A stretch of DNA of 64,000 nucleotides from Sceloporus undulatus (taxonomy: Eukaryota; Chordata; Lepidosauria; Squamata; Phrynosomatidae): the NCBI RefSeq assembly GCF_019175285.1, contig NC_056527.1, positions 112,974,742-113,038,741 of the forward strand, given 5' to 3'. Positions within the stretch are counted from its first letter, which is position 1. Every line of letters begins with the position of its first letter. The notes under the pieces are model-generated. The model did not search any database. It was not told where the DNA came from and saw only the letters and a list, made by a program, of their open reading frames with translations. The translations under genes and the position numbers were made by a program. Shown here one piece after another: positions 22,001 through 37,000 of the stretch.

Positions 22001-25000
22001 TATGGCTTGGGTCTGATGGAAAGTTGGAATTCAACAACATCTGGAGGGGCCGCAGGTTTCCCAACCCTGCTCTGCAGGGACAGAAATATACTTGGTTAGG
22101 TACAATGTCTTTGAAATTCAGATCTTCTTGAGTCTGAACTCCGACTCATCCCTTCCTTGCGTCACCAATAATTCTATTGGTGAAAGTACTTCAGCCTTAT
22201 CTTTCTTTTACTGCATGGGCATAAGAAAAACAAAAACAAGCCTCAGGATTATTCAGCAAACTTTTGGGGAGGTGATGTCCCATTTGATTTTACTGGAAGA
22301 AATCCTCTCACCTTAACAGCACTGGAGTCTGTAGATATTCAGGGTGTGATGCTAACTTTCCATAACAAATCTTCAGGCTGGGAAAAATCCTTTATTAGCA
22401 GAGCCTCTGACTTTGTGACCAATAGAAATCACAGATATTTTTGTACTGTGTTACCGTTATTGCAGATACCTTGAAATATTTTTATATGGTGAGCCGCATT
22501 GGGGACCCTTTTTGGGGAGAAAGGCAGCGTAACAACAACAACAACAACAACAACAACAATATTGTTTAAGCTCATCATTACTTCAAAATTACTAATTCTC
22601 AGACCTGCCTCTAGATCACATGCAACTGTGAAGGGGTCTGTAGGGTTCACCAGACTGCCAAAGGGATCCATTGCACAAAAGCAGTTTAGAAATTAGAAGC
22701 ACTGGTTTAAGGGAGAACAGTATACAGGTTCAAAATGGTTTGTGGAGGAACCATTGAGCAGACTATTGTGGCAGCTGCTGGGATGGTGATGGAATTGAGT
22801 CCCAATCCGTATTTGTCATCATTGTGGCTGAGAGCTGACTGTGCCATGCTCTCTTGGGGGGGTGTTTTGGGTTTAGGCGGAGCTGGACAGTGTGTTGCTG
22901 CAAAGCACCAGAGAGAAGCAGGAGCATGAGGAGAAGCAAGAGCAGATGGCTCGGCTTCTGGACCTACGTATCTCCCGCATCCGCCAACTGGAAGGTATGC
23001 CCAGTGGGAAAAAGACACTCACTTGACACAAACATTTTCTCTCACACCCGAATCCTATTGCTTAATCCAAATTGAAGCAGACCTATGGAATTGATGGCTG
23101 AATGGAGGGTTCCATTCTTTTCTGGAGTTTTCAGAGTGAGAGGAAGGCATCTCCGATTGAGAGCATTGCATTGAAAAGTCTCTCTGTATATATATTTTCC
23201 AAAAGTTAGTGTGGTGTAGTGGTTTTGAGCGTTGGACTACCACCCTGAAGACCAGAGTTTGATTCCAAGCTCAGCCATAAACCCACTGGATGACCTTTGG
23301 GCAAATCATACTCTCTCAGACTCAGTGGAAAGCAATGACAAAGCTCCTCTGAACAAATCTTGGCAAGAAAACCCCATGATAGTTTTGCTTTAGGTTTGCC
23401 ATATGTTTGAAACAACTTGAAGGCACACAACAACAAATATATATATTCTACATTACTGAGACTTGGGCTGCACTTGCACTGCAGAAATAATGCAGTTTGG
23501 CACTGCTTTAGCTGCCATTGCTCAGTGCTATGGAATCTGTAGTTTTGTGGGCTATTTATTCAGAGAGCTCTGGTGCCACAACAAACTACAGAACCTTGGA
23601 TTCCATAGCACTAAGCCGTGGCAGTTAAAGCAACATCAAACTGCATTATTTCTGCAGTGCAGATGCAGCCCTAGTGTGTGTGTTGTAAATTTTATGTTTA
23701 TGCTTTTGCTTTTGCTTGCAAGCATCATCCTATCATATGGTAAGGAACTGGAGGTTTCAAACTTTCCAGTGCAGGAAAAAGCAAACTTGATACAGTTGCC
23801 CATCCGTTCTCCCTTTTCCTGATATTTCTGGTTGTTGTTCTATATGTGCAACTTTATCTATTTAGTCAAGAAGGAATAATGTTGCACTATGAATGCAGCA
23901 GGGGGGAACCATGAGGAAAGCATTTTCATGGCTCTGCTTGTTGTATCTTCCTTCCCTGTCATGCAGAGCAGCTGAAGGATGTGGCCTATGGAACCAGGGC
24001 TGTCCCATTTCGAGTAGATGAAGTTGATACATCCGTGGGGGCCGACAATGACAAGGTCCCACAACTGAAGCATGGAGAGAACCTCCTTGAGCTGCACATC
24101 TCTGGCGCTGTGCTCTCTGCTGAGGCGCTGCGTCTCCTGGGAGACCCAGAGCCTGTCACCTTCTGCACATATTCCTTCTATGACTTTGAGACTCACTGCA
24201 CCCCTGTGGTGCGGGGCATCCGGCCCCAGTATAACTTCACATCCCAATATGTTGTCCGAGTGGAGCCTTTCTTCCTGCAATACCTGCAAGAGGCCACTTG
24301 TCGCCTTGATCTCCACCTCACCTCTGCCATGGACCATACCAACCTGGCCTCCTGCTGGCTGCGTTTTGGACAAGCCCTGGGCACTGGAGAACAAGTCCAT
24401 GCCACCGCAGTGCTTCGTGGTAAGAATTGCTCTGGCTAATTCACTGGGAGAGAGGAGAAACCATGTTAATAAGCAGAGGTCAAGAAGACAAGGAATACAT
24501 CAGCAGTAGATCAAGACAGAGTTGTCAGGGTTCAGTCCCAAATGTCCAGAAAGCAGGGCAGCATCTCTAAGCTGGTTTGGGTGTCTTTTCCATAGAGTGC
24601 TTCCAGCATCTAATGAGTGTTTGCTGCCTGGCAGCCTGCCTTATATTGCGGGCTGATTGTTAATTGAGAATGGCTGGGGCAGTACCAAACTGAGCTGAGC
24701 CCATCTCCAAACATTGTTGTATTGCTGCTATCCCAAAGGGAGACATCACATTGCCATCCAGCCTCTGTGTTCATTCAGGTCATCTTCAGAGCTTTTATTC
24801 CATGTTCCTCAGTACGTGGGTGCAGAACTTGGAAAAATTACCTCAAGAAAGTAACTAGTTACTATACTTCCAAGAATCCTCAAATAGTTAATTAATATTC
24901 TACCTAAAAAGGGTAGTTGTGTGCTCTGTATAAATAAAAGAAATAATAATAATAAAAGAAGAGATGATCCTGAAGATAATTTCTGATGACAAGAAAGTAG

Positions 25001-28000
25001 ATTCCAACTAAACATTAGGAAGAATTTCCTGACAGTAAGAGCTGTTTGACAGGGGAAGAGTCTGCCTTGGAAAGTGATGGATTCTTTTTTGCTGAAGCAG
25101 GAATTGGATGGTTATCTTTCAGGGGAGTTTATCACATGAAGGAGATTGGGAGTTTATCCCGTGAATATCCTGGAAAAATTGTGTAAAAACACGAAACGAT
25201 TTCTCATGACATCGCACAAAATCCACCATTAAAGTGGTTACAAGCATTAATGCACATCTTTTTACTTTAGGGATTTCAGCAACAATGCATTTCTGATATC
25301 ACTTGATTTATGCAATTGTTTGTGATAATCATCGCACTATTACTCACCATTTTCACTTTTTTTGTGGGATGCTTTACATGCATTTTAATCTCTCTTTAAT
25401 GCTGACATTAGCCCCAGTGTGATAAACTCCAGGTATGTGAATTTTCTGAACGAGGAGAGGGCTGGATGAGATGACACTTGTTTGCCCCTTCCGTGATTCT
25501 GTGAAAATGCATAATTATAGTGCTATATTCCAGCTCAGCTGTCATGACAACATCCTGTGGAATCCTGGGGTTTGCAGTTCAGGGAGGGATATTTACAATT
25601 ATCAGTCAGAAAACTCTAGTGCCTCACCAAACTATAAATCCCAGGATTCCTTAGGATCCAGCCATGACAGTTTAAATGGAATCATAATGTAGTGTGGGGG
25701 AAAAAAGCAAATTTGGAGTGTTTTACCTTCTGCTGTGTTTTTCCTTCTCTTATCACTACAACCTTTCACTTGCGTGTGTTACTGTAGGTGCCAATGGTGA
25801 GGATTACGGCCTTCTGGAATACTGGGTGAGGCTCCGCTTTCCTATAGAACAGATCCTGAGGCTGCACCGCCAACGAACCAAAGCTTTGGGTTACCTATCT
25901 GCTGGAGTACCCCGTTCCACCGTGGCCCAGTTGAACTGGCAAGAGGAAGGGGTAAGAGGCAAAGCAGAATGGGTTTGTGGTGCAAAGTAACAGCTTTGTT
26001 CAGTGTTCTATTCCTCATGGCAACTTCGATGTAGTAAAAGAAAGAAATCTGGAAAGCATCCAATAAAATTCACAAGAGAAAAGGGAAACTTATCTCAGGA
26101 TGTTAGAAGATAGTCTTTATTAGCTAAAAAGTGTGACACTCCAAGGCCTTTTTGTGAGGGCACTGAAAGACACAACTTTAAGGAACACCAGTACTGGCAG
26201 TAAATGGCATTGGAGTTGCTTGTTCAGACATTAAGCAAATAAACACTATCTGGTTCCATCCTGAGTTGAGTCTAATTTTTCTCTTGTGGATTTTACTGAA
26301 ATGAAAACAAATGAACAAGTAACCCACGAGAAATGAGTCAGAAAATTTTGCTGCAGAAAAGTTTGAAATACAGTATCCCAAAATTCCTGTCTGCAAAGCC
26401 TTCCCAATGGACATGTCACTTTGTTTGTCCTCTCTCTTTGACTGGCAGGCCAAGAGTGCAGTCCAGAATGAGGTCCATGTGCGGATCGAAGGATGCACTG
26501 GCTTACGTAGTCGTTGGCTTGGGTCACAACCCAGCCCATACGTCATGTACCAGTTCTTCAATTTTCCAGACCATGACACGATCATCATTCCTTCAAGCAA
26601 CAACCCACACTTTGGCGACCTGCAAACATTTGCTTTGCATGTCACACCTGAACTACATCATTACTTGCTTGTGGACAGCCTATGGATGTATGTATTTGAT
26701 GATGAGGATGAGGAACCGAGCAGCTACCTGGGCAAAGCCCAGATCCCACTTCTGCCGCTAGCAAATGGACGCAGCATCTCAGGTGAGAGACAGGCACATC
26801 TTCAATCCTTGGACCTGTATACACGATATGTTGACCTGAGCATTTGGAACCTCCATTTCTTACTTGCCTTTGTTGAGCTGTAACCCTTCAAATATTTTTA
26901 TTTTTTTATTTAGATATTTATATCCCGCCCTTCAGCCCTAATGGCTCTCAGGGCGGCTTACAATTATTGTTTTTAATCAGACAGTTCCCTGCCCTCAGGC
27001 TTACAATCTAAAAGACACGAAACAAAAGGAGAAGGGAATGATGGAGGGAAAGGGGATGAGGTCCAGTGGTTCTTCTCTCCCTCTAAGGCCTGGACCAAGG
27101 CAGATGGATTGGAGGGAGGGCTCTTCCTTCTTCCAGGCTAGTCCTGATGGAACTGCCACTCCCAGCATTTCATACTATTGGCTGTACTGGCTAGGATGCT
27201 GGGATTTGGTTAACTTGACTACCCATTTCTATACCAGTGTGACTCTCTGCATAGGGCTGCTCACGTCTGAGATCAGAACAAGGTGCCCAGCAATGACCAC
27301 ATGGCTGGGTGCTTCATTCTGACCTCAGAGCAAGTGACCCATGGTGGCAGGAAATGTATGGGTGGCTCAGTGGGACGCCCATGCAGACAGCTGCCCTGGT
27401 GCAGAAAGTGAGAGTTTGGATCTTCCTGGAAGATTTAGAGTAAAAGATATGTTTTTAAAATCCAGTGTAAGGTTGTAATACCCTGGTTCTCGAGAGCCAA
27501 TGTGGTGTCGTGGTTTGAGTGTTGGACTACGACTCTGGAGATCAGGGTTCAATTCCCCATTTGGCCACGAACTCCACTGGGTGACCTTGGGCAAATCACA
27601 TTCTTACAGCCTCAGAGGAAGGCAATGGCAAACCTCCTCTGAACAAATCTTGCCAAGAAAACCCCAGGATAGTTTGGCCTTAAGGTTGAAGGCACACAAC
27701 AACAGCATAAAACCCTGGTCCTGGTGCTGAACACGCTGGGGAAAACAAAAGAGTATGAACAAAAATACCACTTGATTTTACCTTAAAATTCTTTAGTGCA
27801 GTGGTGATAGGATCATATAGCATATAGTTGTTGGACTGCTAGTGTCTGCAACCCTAGCAGATAGAGCCAGTGGTGATGCATTCTGGGAGTGCATACCCTT
27901 CAACGGTCCCAATTTGTCAAAGACAATCACAAATAATNNNNNNNNNNATTCTGTTACCCCACTTTTTCCAGCTGTTTTTTTCACAGTCTCAGTTTCTCTT

Positions 28001-31000
28001 TCCTCCTCCTCCTTTCCCACTTTATCCTCAGCTTACTTTAGTTGCTGGAAAGTGAGTTCAAAGTACACCTTCATCAGTATGTGCAAATATTGCCCTAAAA
28101 TGAGCCTTCTCAATTTTTTTACATTTTTGTCTTTTTAGCTGCTGCTTCTTTTTCTTTTTCTTCTTCTTCCTGTATGTTAATTGACTATCTGGACCACCAC
28201 CTATTTTTTCTCATCCTCCAGGAGACTTTGTCCTCATCGACCCAGCAGACAGACCTAACGGTTCCATCCGCCTGAGTCTGGAGTGGATCCGTCCTTATGT
28301 GCCCCCAGAAGAGGTTGGCTCACTTGCACCCATGGATTGGGAGTGCCACCAGCGGCCTTTGGGGCTGCAGATCAAGGAGGAACAAGCCAGACTGAGAAAC
28401 CAGGTGACAGAATCAGTCCCAGCTGCTATACCCCACCACAACACAGAGCTTAGAAAAGTTTCTTTTTTGGAGTACAACTCCCAGAATCTCCCAGGCTGTA
28501 TGGCCATTGTGGGCTCGGACGTTGATTGGTAGGAGTTATCCCACCTTGCCCCCAAAAGGCAACTTTTGCAAGCTTTGCTGAACCACCATTGAATGAGCTA
28601 TAGCCTTTCCTGCAGACAAAGCTTGGAAAATTTTTTGGAAGCAGAATGGATGATCAACGTTAAAAAGGATGTGTGTCCAGAGAAGAGTGACCAAAATGGT
28701 GAAAGCTCTGGAAACCACACTCTTTGAGAAGTGGCTTACAGAGTTGGGTATGTTTAGCCTGGAGAAGAGACAGTTTAGAGGCGATATGATAGCCCTGTTT
28801 AAATATTTGAAGGAATGTCATACTGAGGATGGAGCAAGCTTGTTTCCTGCTGCTCCGGAGAATACAACATGGATCTATGGATTCAAACTGCAGGAAAAGA
28901 GATCCCACCTAAAGGTTAGGAAGAACTTCCTGACGTTGAAAACTCGGAGAGTGGTGGAGTCTCCTTCTTTGGAGGTTTTTAAATGGAGACTGGAGAGCCA
29001 ACTGTTGGGAATGCTCTTGGTTGAATGACACACTGGATGGCCCTTGTGGTCCCTTCTAACTTTATAAAATCACTTGACGTCAGACAACAAGAAATATGTT
29101 AATAAAATAAAACAATTAAATAAATGTTTATTTGGTGGGGCAATGCTTTCATTTTGCCCCCATCCTATCCCCACACATAACTGCATCCCTGCCTATGGGT
29201 AAAGAGCTTGAGGAGAATTATTTTCTGGGAGTTGCTGTCCCAAGCTCTGAAACAAGGAATCAGCTTCTTCTTTCTCTGATGTCTTTTCAGGTGCCAAGAG
29301 AAAATGGTGCAGGCCATTTGCCTTCCAGCCGCCAAAGGAAAAAGCCACGGCTCAGCCTGCCTGAGGCAGAGAAACAAGCTCTGAAACACACCAAACTAGA
29401 AAATGGACCCAAGATCCCACATGTCCAAGTGAAGCCTGCAGTGAAGTCCATGAGACCAATGACAAAGAAGAAGGTGGAGGAAGCTGCTCAGGAGGTATGA
29501 GATAAGTGTTAAGAAAATTTTTCTAAAATGGAGTTTATGTACAGTCTTCTCCCCGTTTTTTGTGGGGGTTAGGGGCAACCTCCTCCCCCATGAAAGTGGG
29601 AAAACCACAAATACAAATAAATATAAACTGAAATTGTGGATGCTAATTTATTTTACTTGAGAGAACCCTTCTCTAGGAAGCTGTAGTTCCTCCAGCGCAA
29701 CTCTGTGGTCAACTTCTGCTGGAGGCTGATGATATGGTCCACCAGAAGTTGACCATAGAATCACCAGACATTGACCGTAGATATGCATCAGACACTTCTA
29801 AAGTACATTAGACCCTTCTCTTGCACATTGGAAACTCTCATTGTCCTCTGGCACTTTCTAGCCAGTGTTCAGACTAGGCAGACTAGGGAGTGTGCCAATG
29901 CAGATTGGGGTCCATTGCACATCGAACCATGGCATGTCAGTCACACCACTGGCTACCATTATACAACAGCTGTTCATGCATTGCAATACCATGGCAGCCT
30001 CTAGGCGAATAAGGATGCCATGAAAGTAGTTGATTCAACTGTGGACTACATAAGGCCATGTAGGAAAACCTAAGCCTTAAGCAGAAAGCAAGCTATTATT
30101 GTTATTCTGGCTACTGTCATTAGCAATTATAATAATATCATGTACGTATTGTCAAACACCACATTTGTGGAGAGATTTGAATGGAGAGCTTTATTCATTT
30201 CGTCTGGCTTGCTTCCAGGAGAGACAAGAAGCATGTTCTGCCTTTGTACCAATGAGAGCTAAAAGCTTGGCCTCTTTCTTTTTTTTTCCAGTTCAATATT
30301 CCCTGATTAAAAAAACTGCTCAGATTCTACTTTTTAGTATTTTAAAATTTGATTTTTCTTTGCACTGGTGCTAAAAGATCACATCTCTTCACCATGAGCC
30401 AATGTGTTTTAGATTACAACTTCCATGTGAGTTGCAATCGCACTTGTCTAGAGGGTGTTAAGCTGGGGTAGGCTGCCTTGAAAAGAAGCTAAATTCCAGG
30501 ACATGTTAAAATAGATTTGTATATTTGCTTATTTAACATGAAGGATTCTAATTCTAACAGAGTCATGGGAAAGGCCCCATTCTGCAGACCTGGGGAAAAG
30601 AGAATTATTGCTCTTGCAGATGCTTTGGGTGATGGGATCCCAAAAATTGCTGCCGCACCAAAGGATGCATGGACATAAACAGACATTAGGAATGGGAATA
30701 CAAAAAACAGTTGCAGAACACTTCTCCTGGGTATTTTGTCTCAGAGTTTGTGATCCTGACCAAATGGAGGTATGTGTCTGGACAGGTGGTGCTGGAAGAG
30801 ATAAGAGAGGAGGAAGAAGAAGTCCTGGCTGTTGAAGAGGTGGCTGCTGCAGAAAGTCACCGGGGATCAGAGGCGAAATCAAGCACAGAGGCGGAAGCTG
30901 GCGTGCAAAAGGAATCTGGTATTGTGTGCAACCAGCTGTGTCAGTCAAGGACTAGCAGGCAATTACTTTGTAAAAGAAAAAGGAAATGGAGAGGTGATGC

Positions 31001-34000
31001 ATAATGCTTAAAATAGCCCATTAAAATCAGATTAAGGCCAAGAAACTCTCAACAGGTCACCTTTTCATTTAATCCTGGTTACTATGGGCAGATGTACACC
31101 TACTGGTTCCTGGCTATGCATAATCTCTGAGATCAAAAATAAAAGCTGACAGCAAGAGTATCCACTGGTGCTGTGGAGACATTCAGATGTTTGTCCTGCA
31201 TATCATTAAAGGGGGTGTATGTATAGATATGAATACATGTGCTACCAGCATACACTCCACCTGTCTCTTTGCCCCCCCCCCCCCTCTCTCTGTTCTTGCC
31301 TGCAGCCTCAGAGGAACCTGAGAGTGCCAGCAGTGATGCCCAGACTACAGAGAGCGATGAAGTGGTGGTGGCCTTATCAAGCCTGCAAGAGCCTCTAGAA
31401 ATTGTACGTACCCATTCTTGTGCTTTAGCTGCAGAATTCAGGCATGGTTGTGCTGACTGGAGGATTCTGGGAGTTGTAGTGCAAAGCACCAATTTGTCCA
31501 AGCTCTCCCAGATGTTGATCTACACACACAGAGAGCAGCAGGGGTCAATATTGCTTGTTATGATAGGCTGCAGTAGAACATTTTATGCCAAAACTGAGCA
31601 GAAGATATAACCCCGAGGCGAATGGTACCCTTTATAGCCACTATTTTGGCGAGGGCAGTCCTGATTGCTTCTCTGTCATTTCACTTTTCAGCTCCTTTTA
31701 AAATGTCCCAATTTCACTCTCTTCCTCCCACTTTCTCTCTTTGTCCTCAGCTTGGTTCAATTGCTGCAAATTGAGTTCAAAGTGCAACAATAGTTTGCAC
31801 TCATTTAACTAATTGGTGGAGAGGAAGGGGCAGAAGCATGCCAGTCCCAGAAAGCTCAGACAAAAGCAAACTGCTGCAGTCAGTCCTAGATTGTGTGTTC
31901 TTCCTCATTAATAATTGTTGTCATTTTGACTTCACTCTGTTATAAGGTTGCCATGGGGAAGCCCAGGCTGAAGTGCCGAGTGTGCCGCCACCTCTAAGGC
32001 CTCCCTGGGGCTGGTGGAGGCCACACAACGCTCAGCGCTCAGCCTGGGCCGCCTCCAGCCACAGGGAAACCCAGGCCGAAGCGCTGAGCCCAGCTCAGAG
32101 GCAAGGCCTTCTCAGAGGCGGAGGATGCTCCTCTGCCTCTGGAGAAGGCCTTGCCTGTCCCAGGAACTGAGGGAGAGCAGGACTGGACCATGCCTGCCTC
32201 CTAGAAAGCGGGATAGTCCCACCAGTTCCTGGGATATGGCAAGCCTACTCTGGTATTGTTTGGCTGTTTCCTCTGTGAAATGTTGTCAGGTATGTGCCTC
32301 CAGTTTGTACTTCTGGATTTTTCCAGCCAATTTCCAGTCTTTTAAGCACATTTCGGGGAGGGGTATGTGTGTTTTGATACCTAAGGTTGCTGCAGGTGGC
32401 AGTTTAGGTTAATTTATGGCCTTTTATTGCTCTCAACATGTTTAAATTCATGCTATAAAAAGATGCTTGGGGGATATATGCAGACCACTTTTCCCCCACT
32501 CCTGTTCTGGTGCTTTTTAATGACCATGTGTTCATCTACAGTACACTGTAGAAATAATGCAGTTTAACACCATGTTAACTGTCAAGGCTCTATCCTACAG
32601 AATCCTGGGATTTGTACTTTGTTGTGGCATCAGACCTCTCTCTATAACAGAGAAGGCTAAATATCTTGTAAAACTACAAACCCCAGAATTCCATAGTAAT
32701 GGATCATGGCAGTTAAAACGATGTCAAACTGCATTATTTCTGCAGTGCAGATGCAATCTATGTCCGGTACATCTGCCTTTAGGTACCCAGTCGTTAAAAA
32801 TGATATTCTTTAAGTAGTAGTCATCTTTTGATCAGCATAAGGAGAGTAAAGGCTATTCTGTTGACATTAGTACAAGTACAGTGGAACCTTGTTATACGCT
32901 GGGGTTTGGTTCCAAGATCCCCCGTGTATAACAAAATCCGTGTATGCTCAAGTCCCATTACATATAATGACATAGCAAAATGGTGTCCCATATAAAAAAT
33001 GGAAAATCAAGGTAAATTTATATTTTTTGTAACATTTTCAATCCGTGTATGCTTAAATCCGTGTATAAAAAAATCTGTGTATAAGAAGGGCCGACTGTAT
33101 TCCAACAACACAACGTCCACATAAAACTTTGAATGTGTTTGAATACGCTATTTAAGCCAAATATGACAGACCAGATAACATTATTTAGAGAGCTGCTACG
33201 TTTTCTTAGAAACCCACATCAGTGCATGTGTAGTGTTTGCATTTATGTTTCAGCTTTTAATCATTAGGGCTTCATTGCAGAAGGCATTTTAAGGGAAAAA
33301 ATACCTGGGAATGTTGCATTGTCTCATGCTTTTTCTTTCTCTTAGGAGGCTCCTGACAGAATTCGTGTGGAGATCCTCTCCCTGAGTCTACTCCCAGAGA
33401 GCCAGCCTGTTGAGGATGAGCGCATCCAACAGCTCTATGTGGAGTATCGATTCCCTGGAGTGCCGCTGGAGGAGACAGAGACCCCTTTCTCTTTGCGGAA
33501 GCCACACGGGAATCAGGAAATCTACTTCCATTTCAGCAAAGGTGAAGATGACGCATGGTTGTGTCAAGTGTCCTTGCTCCAGAGAGAAAACTGTCACTGA
33601 AAGAAAGGCCTCATTCTCACTACCTTTTAAACCGGATCGCAATTCAGTTTGAACTGGTTCAAAGGACCCTGGTCCCCACTTAAATTGAATCACTGAAGCA
33701 ATTCGGTGAGGGGGATGGGTATGCACCAGGCCCATTTAACCTGCGTCTTTTTGATGCTGATTTTTTCCACATCTTCTTTGATAAATCAATTCTGCACAAG
33801 TGTGAACCAGATGGGGATTGGAATCGATTCAAATTTGCCCTTCACCCAGCTGGAGCAGGTCCATTTTGAATCGATTCATGCATGAATGTGAACCACCAGT
33901 GGATTATTTTAGAGGGGAAAATCGGGGCAAATGTAGTGGGAACAATGCTCCACTGTCAAATCGATCCATCCATTTGCATCGCACACCAATTTATCTGTAG

Positions 34001-37000
34001 GTGGGAATGAGGCCAAAGATATATTAATTTACCCAGAACAAAACCCAATCAGACAGAAGGATCAAGTCCCCCCAAAGCTATACCTTCCCTAACATGGTGG
34101 CCTCTGATCTGTTTGAACTATAGTTGCCATCATCCCCATCCTCCCGGATTGCTACACCTGCAAAGTGTCTTGTTAGATGTTGCTTAGTCTATCCATCTAG
34201 AAACAGCCATTCTCCCTAGAACAAAATATTATGCTTTGGAAGAGCAGTCTCCAAAAGATACTGGCCTATAAACTGCTGCCACAATGCAGATTTAATGCAG
34301 CTTGGCACTGCTTTAACTGCCATGGCTCCATCCTATGGAATATTGGGATTTGTAGTTTGTTGTGGCACCAGAGCTCTCCAACAGAGAAGGCTAAATGACT
34401 AATAAAACTATAAATCACAGAATTCCATAGCATTGAAACAGGGCAATTAGTGTCAGACCACTTAGTGTCAAACCAGCCTTAGTGTCTTTTGAAAGGCACC
34501 TTCATCCCATTTATTAGGCAAAGCATAGTGACTGCCTCAGGCGGCAAATGCTGGGGGAGCAACCATGGTTGTAAGTAATGCTTGGACTCCACAGATGGTC
34601 CTCTCTTCCACCCAGATGGTTCCAGGCTCCCAAAATTAGCCTGCTACTTACTTATATTGATCAATACTCTCCCATAATCCATACTGAACTGAGGGTGTAT
34701 GACCAGTCCAACTGGTTCTTGTACATGGGAATGGGCACCATCTTGTCTTTCCCTATAGGCAGCCCAGTGTCTTCAGTCAGCCCTGGGAAGAACACTCTGA
34801 AATTTATTTTTGCCTTATTGTTGTGTGCCTTCCAGTCAGTCATTTTTTACTTATGGCGACTCTAAGGTAAACCTATCACGAGGTTTTCGTGGCAAGATTT
34901 GTTCAGAGGAGGTTTGCCATTGCCTTCCTCCAGAGGCTGAGAGCATATGACTTGTCCAAAGTCACCCAGTGGGTTTCTTGGTTGAGTGGGAAATTGAACC
35001 CTGGTCTCCGGTCGTAGTTCAGCACTCAAACCACCATGGCACACTGTCTCCCTAGTGAACATAAATGCAGTTAGAAAGTTAGGAACACTTGCTCATATAA
35101 ATGGCTTGCAACATGCGTAGAAAGAAACACAGGGTACATTCCCTGTCAATAATTAATAAACTCAATAAATAGGTAAAATTCATTAATGAATGAGGTGCAA
35201 AACAAGAGATGCAAATTAGTGCCCTGTTGACTGCAACTTTTCATGTAAAATCTTACGTTATTCATCCCAGACAATGTTTTGATATATTTGTGCCATTGTA
35301 AACATGCCTCAGACGATCAGAACAGATCTTCCCAAGAAAAACCTGTGACAGGGTTGCTGTAGGTCAGAAATGGCTTGAAGGCACACAAAAATGAAAGTGC
35401 ATGTCTATACATTGTTTTCCTTACATTTAATGCTCAGCTTAGTTGCTGCCTGGTGCAGTACTAGACTGTGGTTGGTAACATCTGAAATGGAGGTAGAGAT
35501 ATTTAGTGCCCTTGGAAGCTGGACTCATGACCAAGACATTGAGTGAGCTTTGCCTACATTGAGATCTCTCCAGATCATCTTAATTGTAGAAGTAACACCT
35601 TAAGTAACATCTGAGGCAAAACGTCAGCCTTTGACTCTAACATCTTCACTTTTTTTCTCCTATATGATTTTCAATCTTTGCCTGATGAAGCCAGTGAAGC
35701 ATCGAAAGCTTGCATAATATATTTTGGGCATTTTGGTTGGTCCATAAAGTTATGACCAGACTCGTAGGAGCATGAATCCTATTGTTAGATTCCCAGAGAG
35801 TAGACCTACTGAATCTAAGGGGTTTACCTATATGTTCACTCACCATTCAGCAATCGAGTCAATGAGTCTACTGTAGTTGGAACAAATCAATAGGAATTTT
35901 GACTTCAAGAACTCCCACTTGATCATGTTTGTGGTTTCAGTCTTCTTTTTTTATGGTATAAAAGCACTTATGGACCTGGTACTTAGCCTGAAATATCTAA
36001 GCACTAGATGGACCAACAGTGGTACTGGTCTCATGAATGTTTCCTCTACCTTTCCACTGCAGTGATCAGACTGGACCCAGATTCTGCAAGTCTCCAAAGG
36101 CAGCTGCTGTTCTCCATGCTGGAAGCAGAGGAACCAGAGAGGAACCAGTGAGTGCCTGGCTACCTTTCTCTTGAAAATCTGGGGGACAAGAAATGGAGGT
36201 CTTTCTTGTGTTCACAAAACCTCTTGTTCTACTACAGACTGCAGTTTGTAGTGGTGAGTGAGCCACTGCCTGGTGCTGGAGGAGAGTGCGAGGAGGTGGG
36301 CTTTGCATACCTGGATTTGCGAGAGATCCTTCTCACTGGATGTGATGTGCTGGAAAGAGAGCTTTGGGGTAAGAAGCCGGGATAAAAATACTTAAATGGG
36401 GGCCAACACATCAAGGCTTGGTGGGTTCTAGTTGCAAAAAATTAAGGCAGACCCTAGTACAAGGATGGGGAATGTGTTGTCCAATGGATACAAGGTCTCC
36501 CTAGTTTCCCTCCCAAGAATATCTCCTACTTTTGTTAAAATACCTCCCAAACATAAACCCCAGAAGGCATGGGGGAATTTTGCTACATCTTTGCTTTCCC
36601 CCCATTTTAAACCAGAAAGTAAACTGGAATTCAACTTCCAATTTATTTCCTGGTTAGAGAAAGGCCTTTCTGGTGTTTAAAACATCCTAAGAAACAGTGA
36701 ATTTTTCCTTTTCTTCCCATCCCCCAGGGAATATTGGGGGGGGGGACATTTTTAGAACAAAAAAATTACAAAATCAAGTGGGGCAAAACAGAGGTAGTAC
36801 ACCTCCCCAACATCCTCTGAGGGATCAATTCATGACCCCTAGTCCCTGGCTGTTGCTCTTTTCATTTAAAAAAAAAAAAAGGAACACTGGGTTGCTAATG
36901 TGAAACATTCCCAGATTTATTGGTTCACTCCTTCTACAGGAAGCATGAGTCTTTGCTTGCAAAACTTAGACTTTTCTTTTCTTTAGAATTATTAGCGACT

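Noticed and set aside
23858-24400. 180-codon open frame on minus
   Set aside because: Antisense of RPGRIP1 exon 15, whose plus-strand reading is a clear C2 domain.
27496-27706. tRNA gene
   Set aside because: tRNA-like boxes belong to the head of a SINE; no cloverleaf with acceptor stem.
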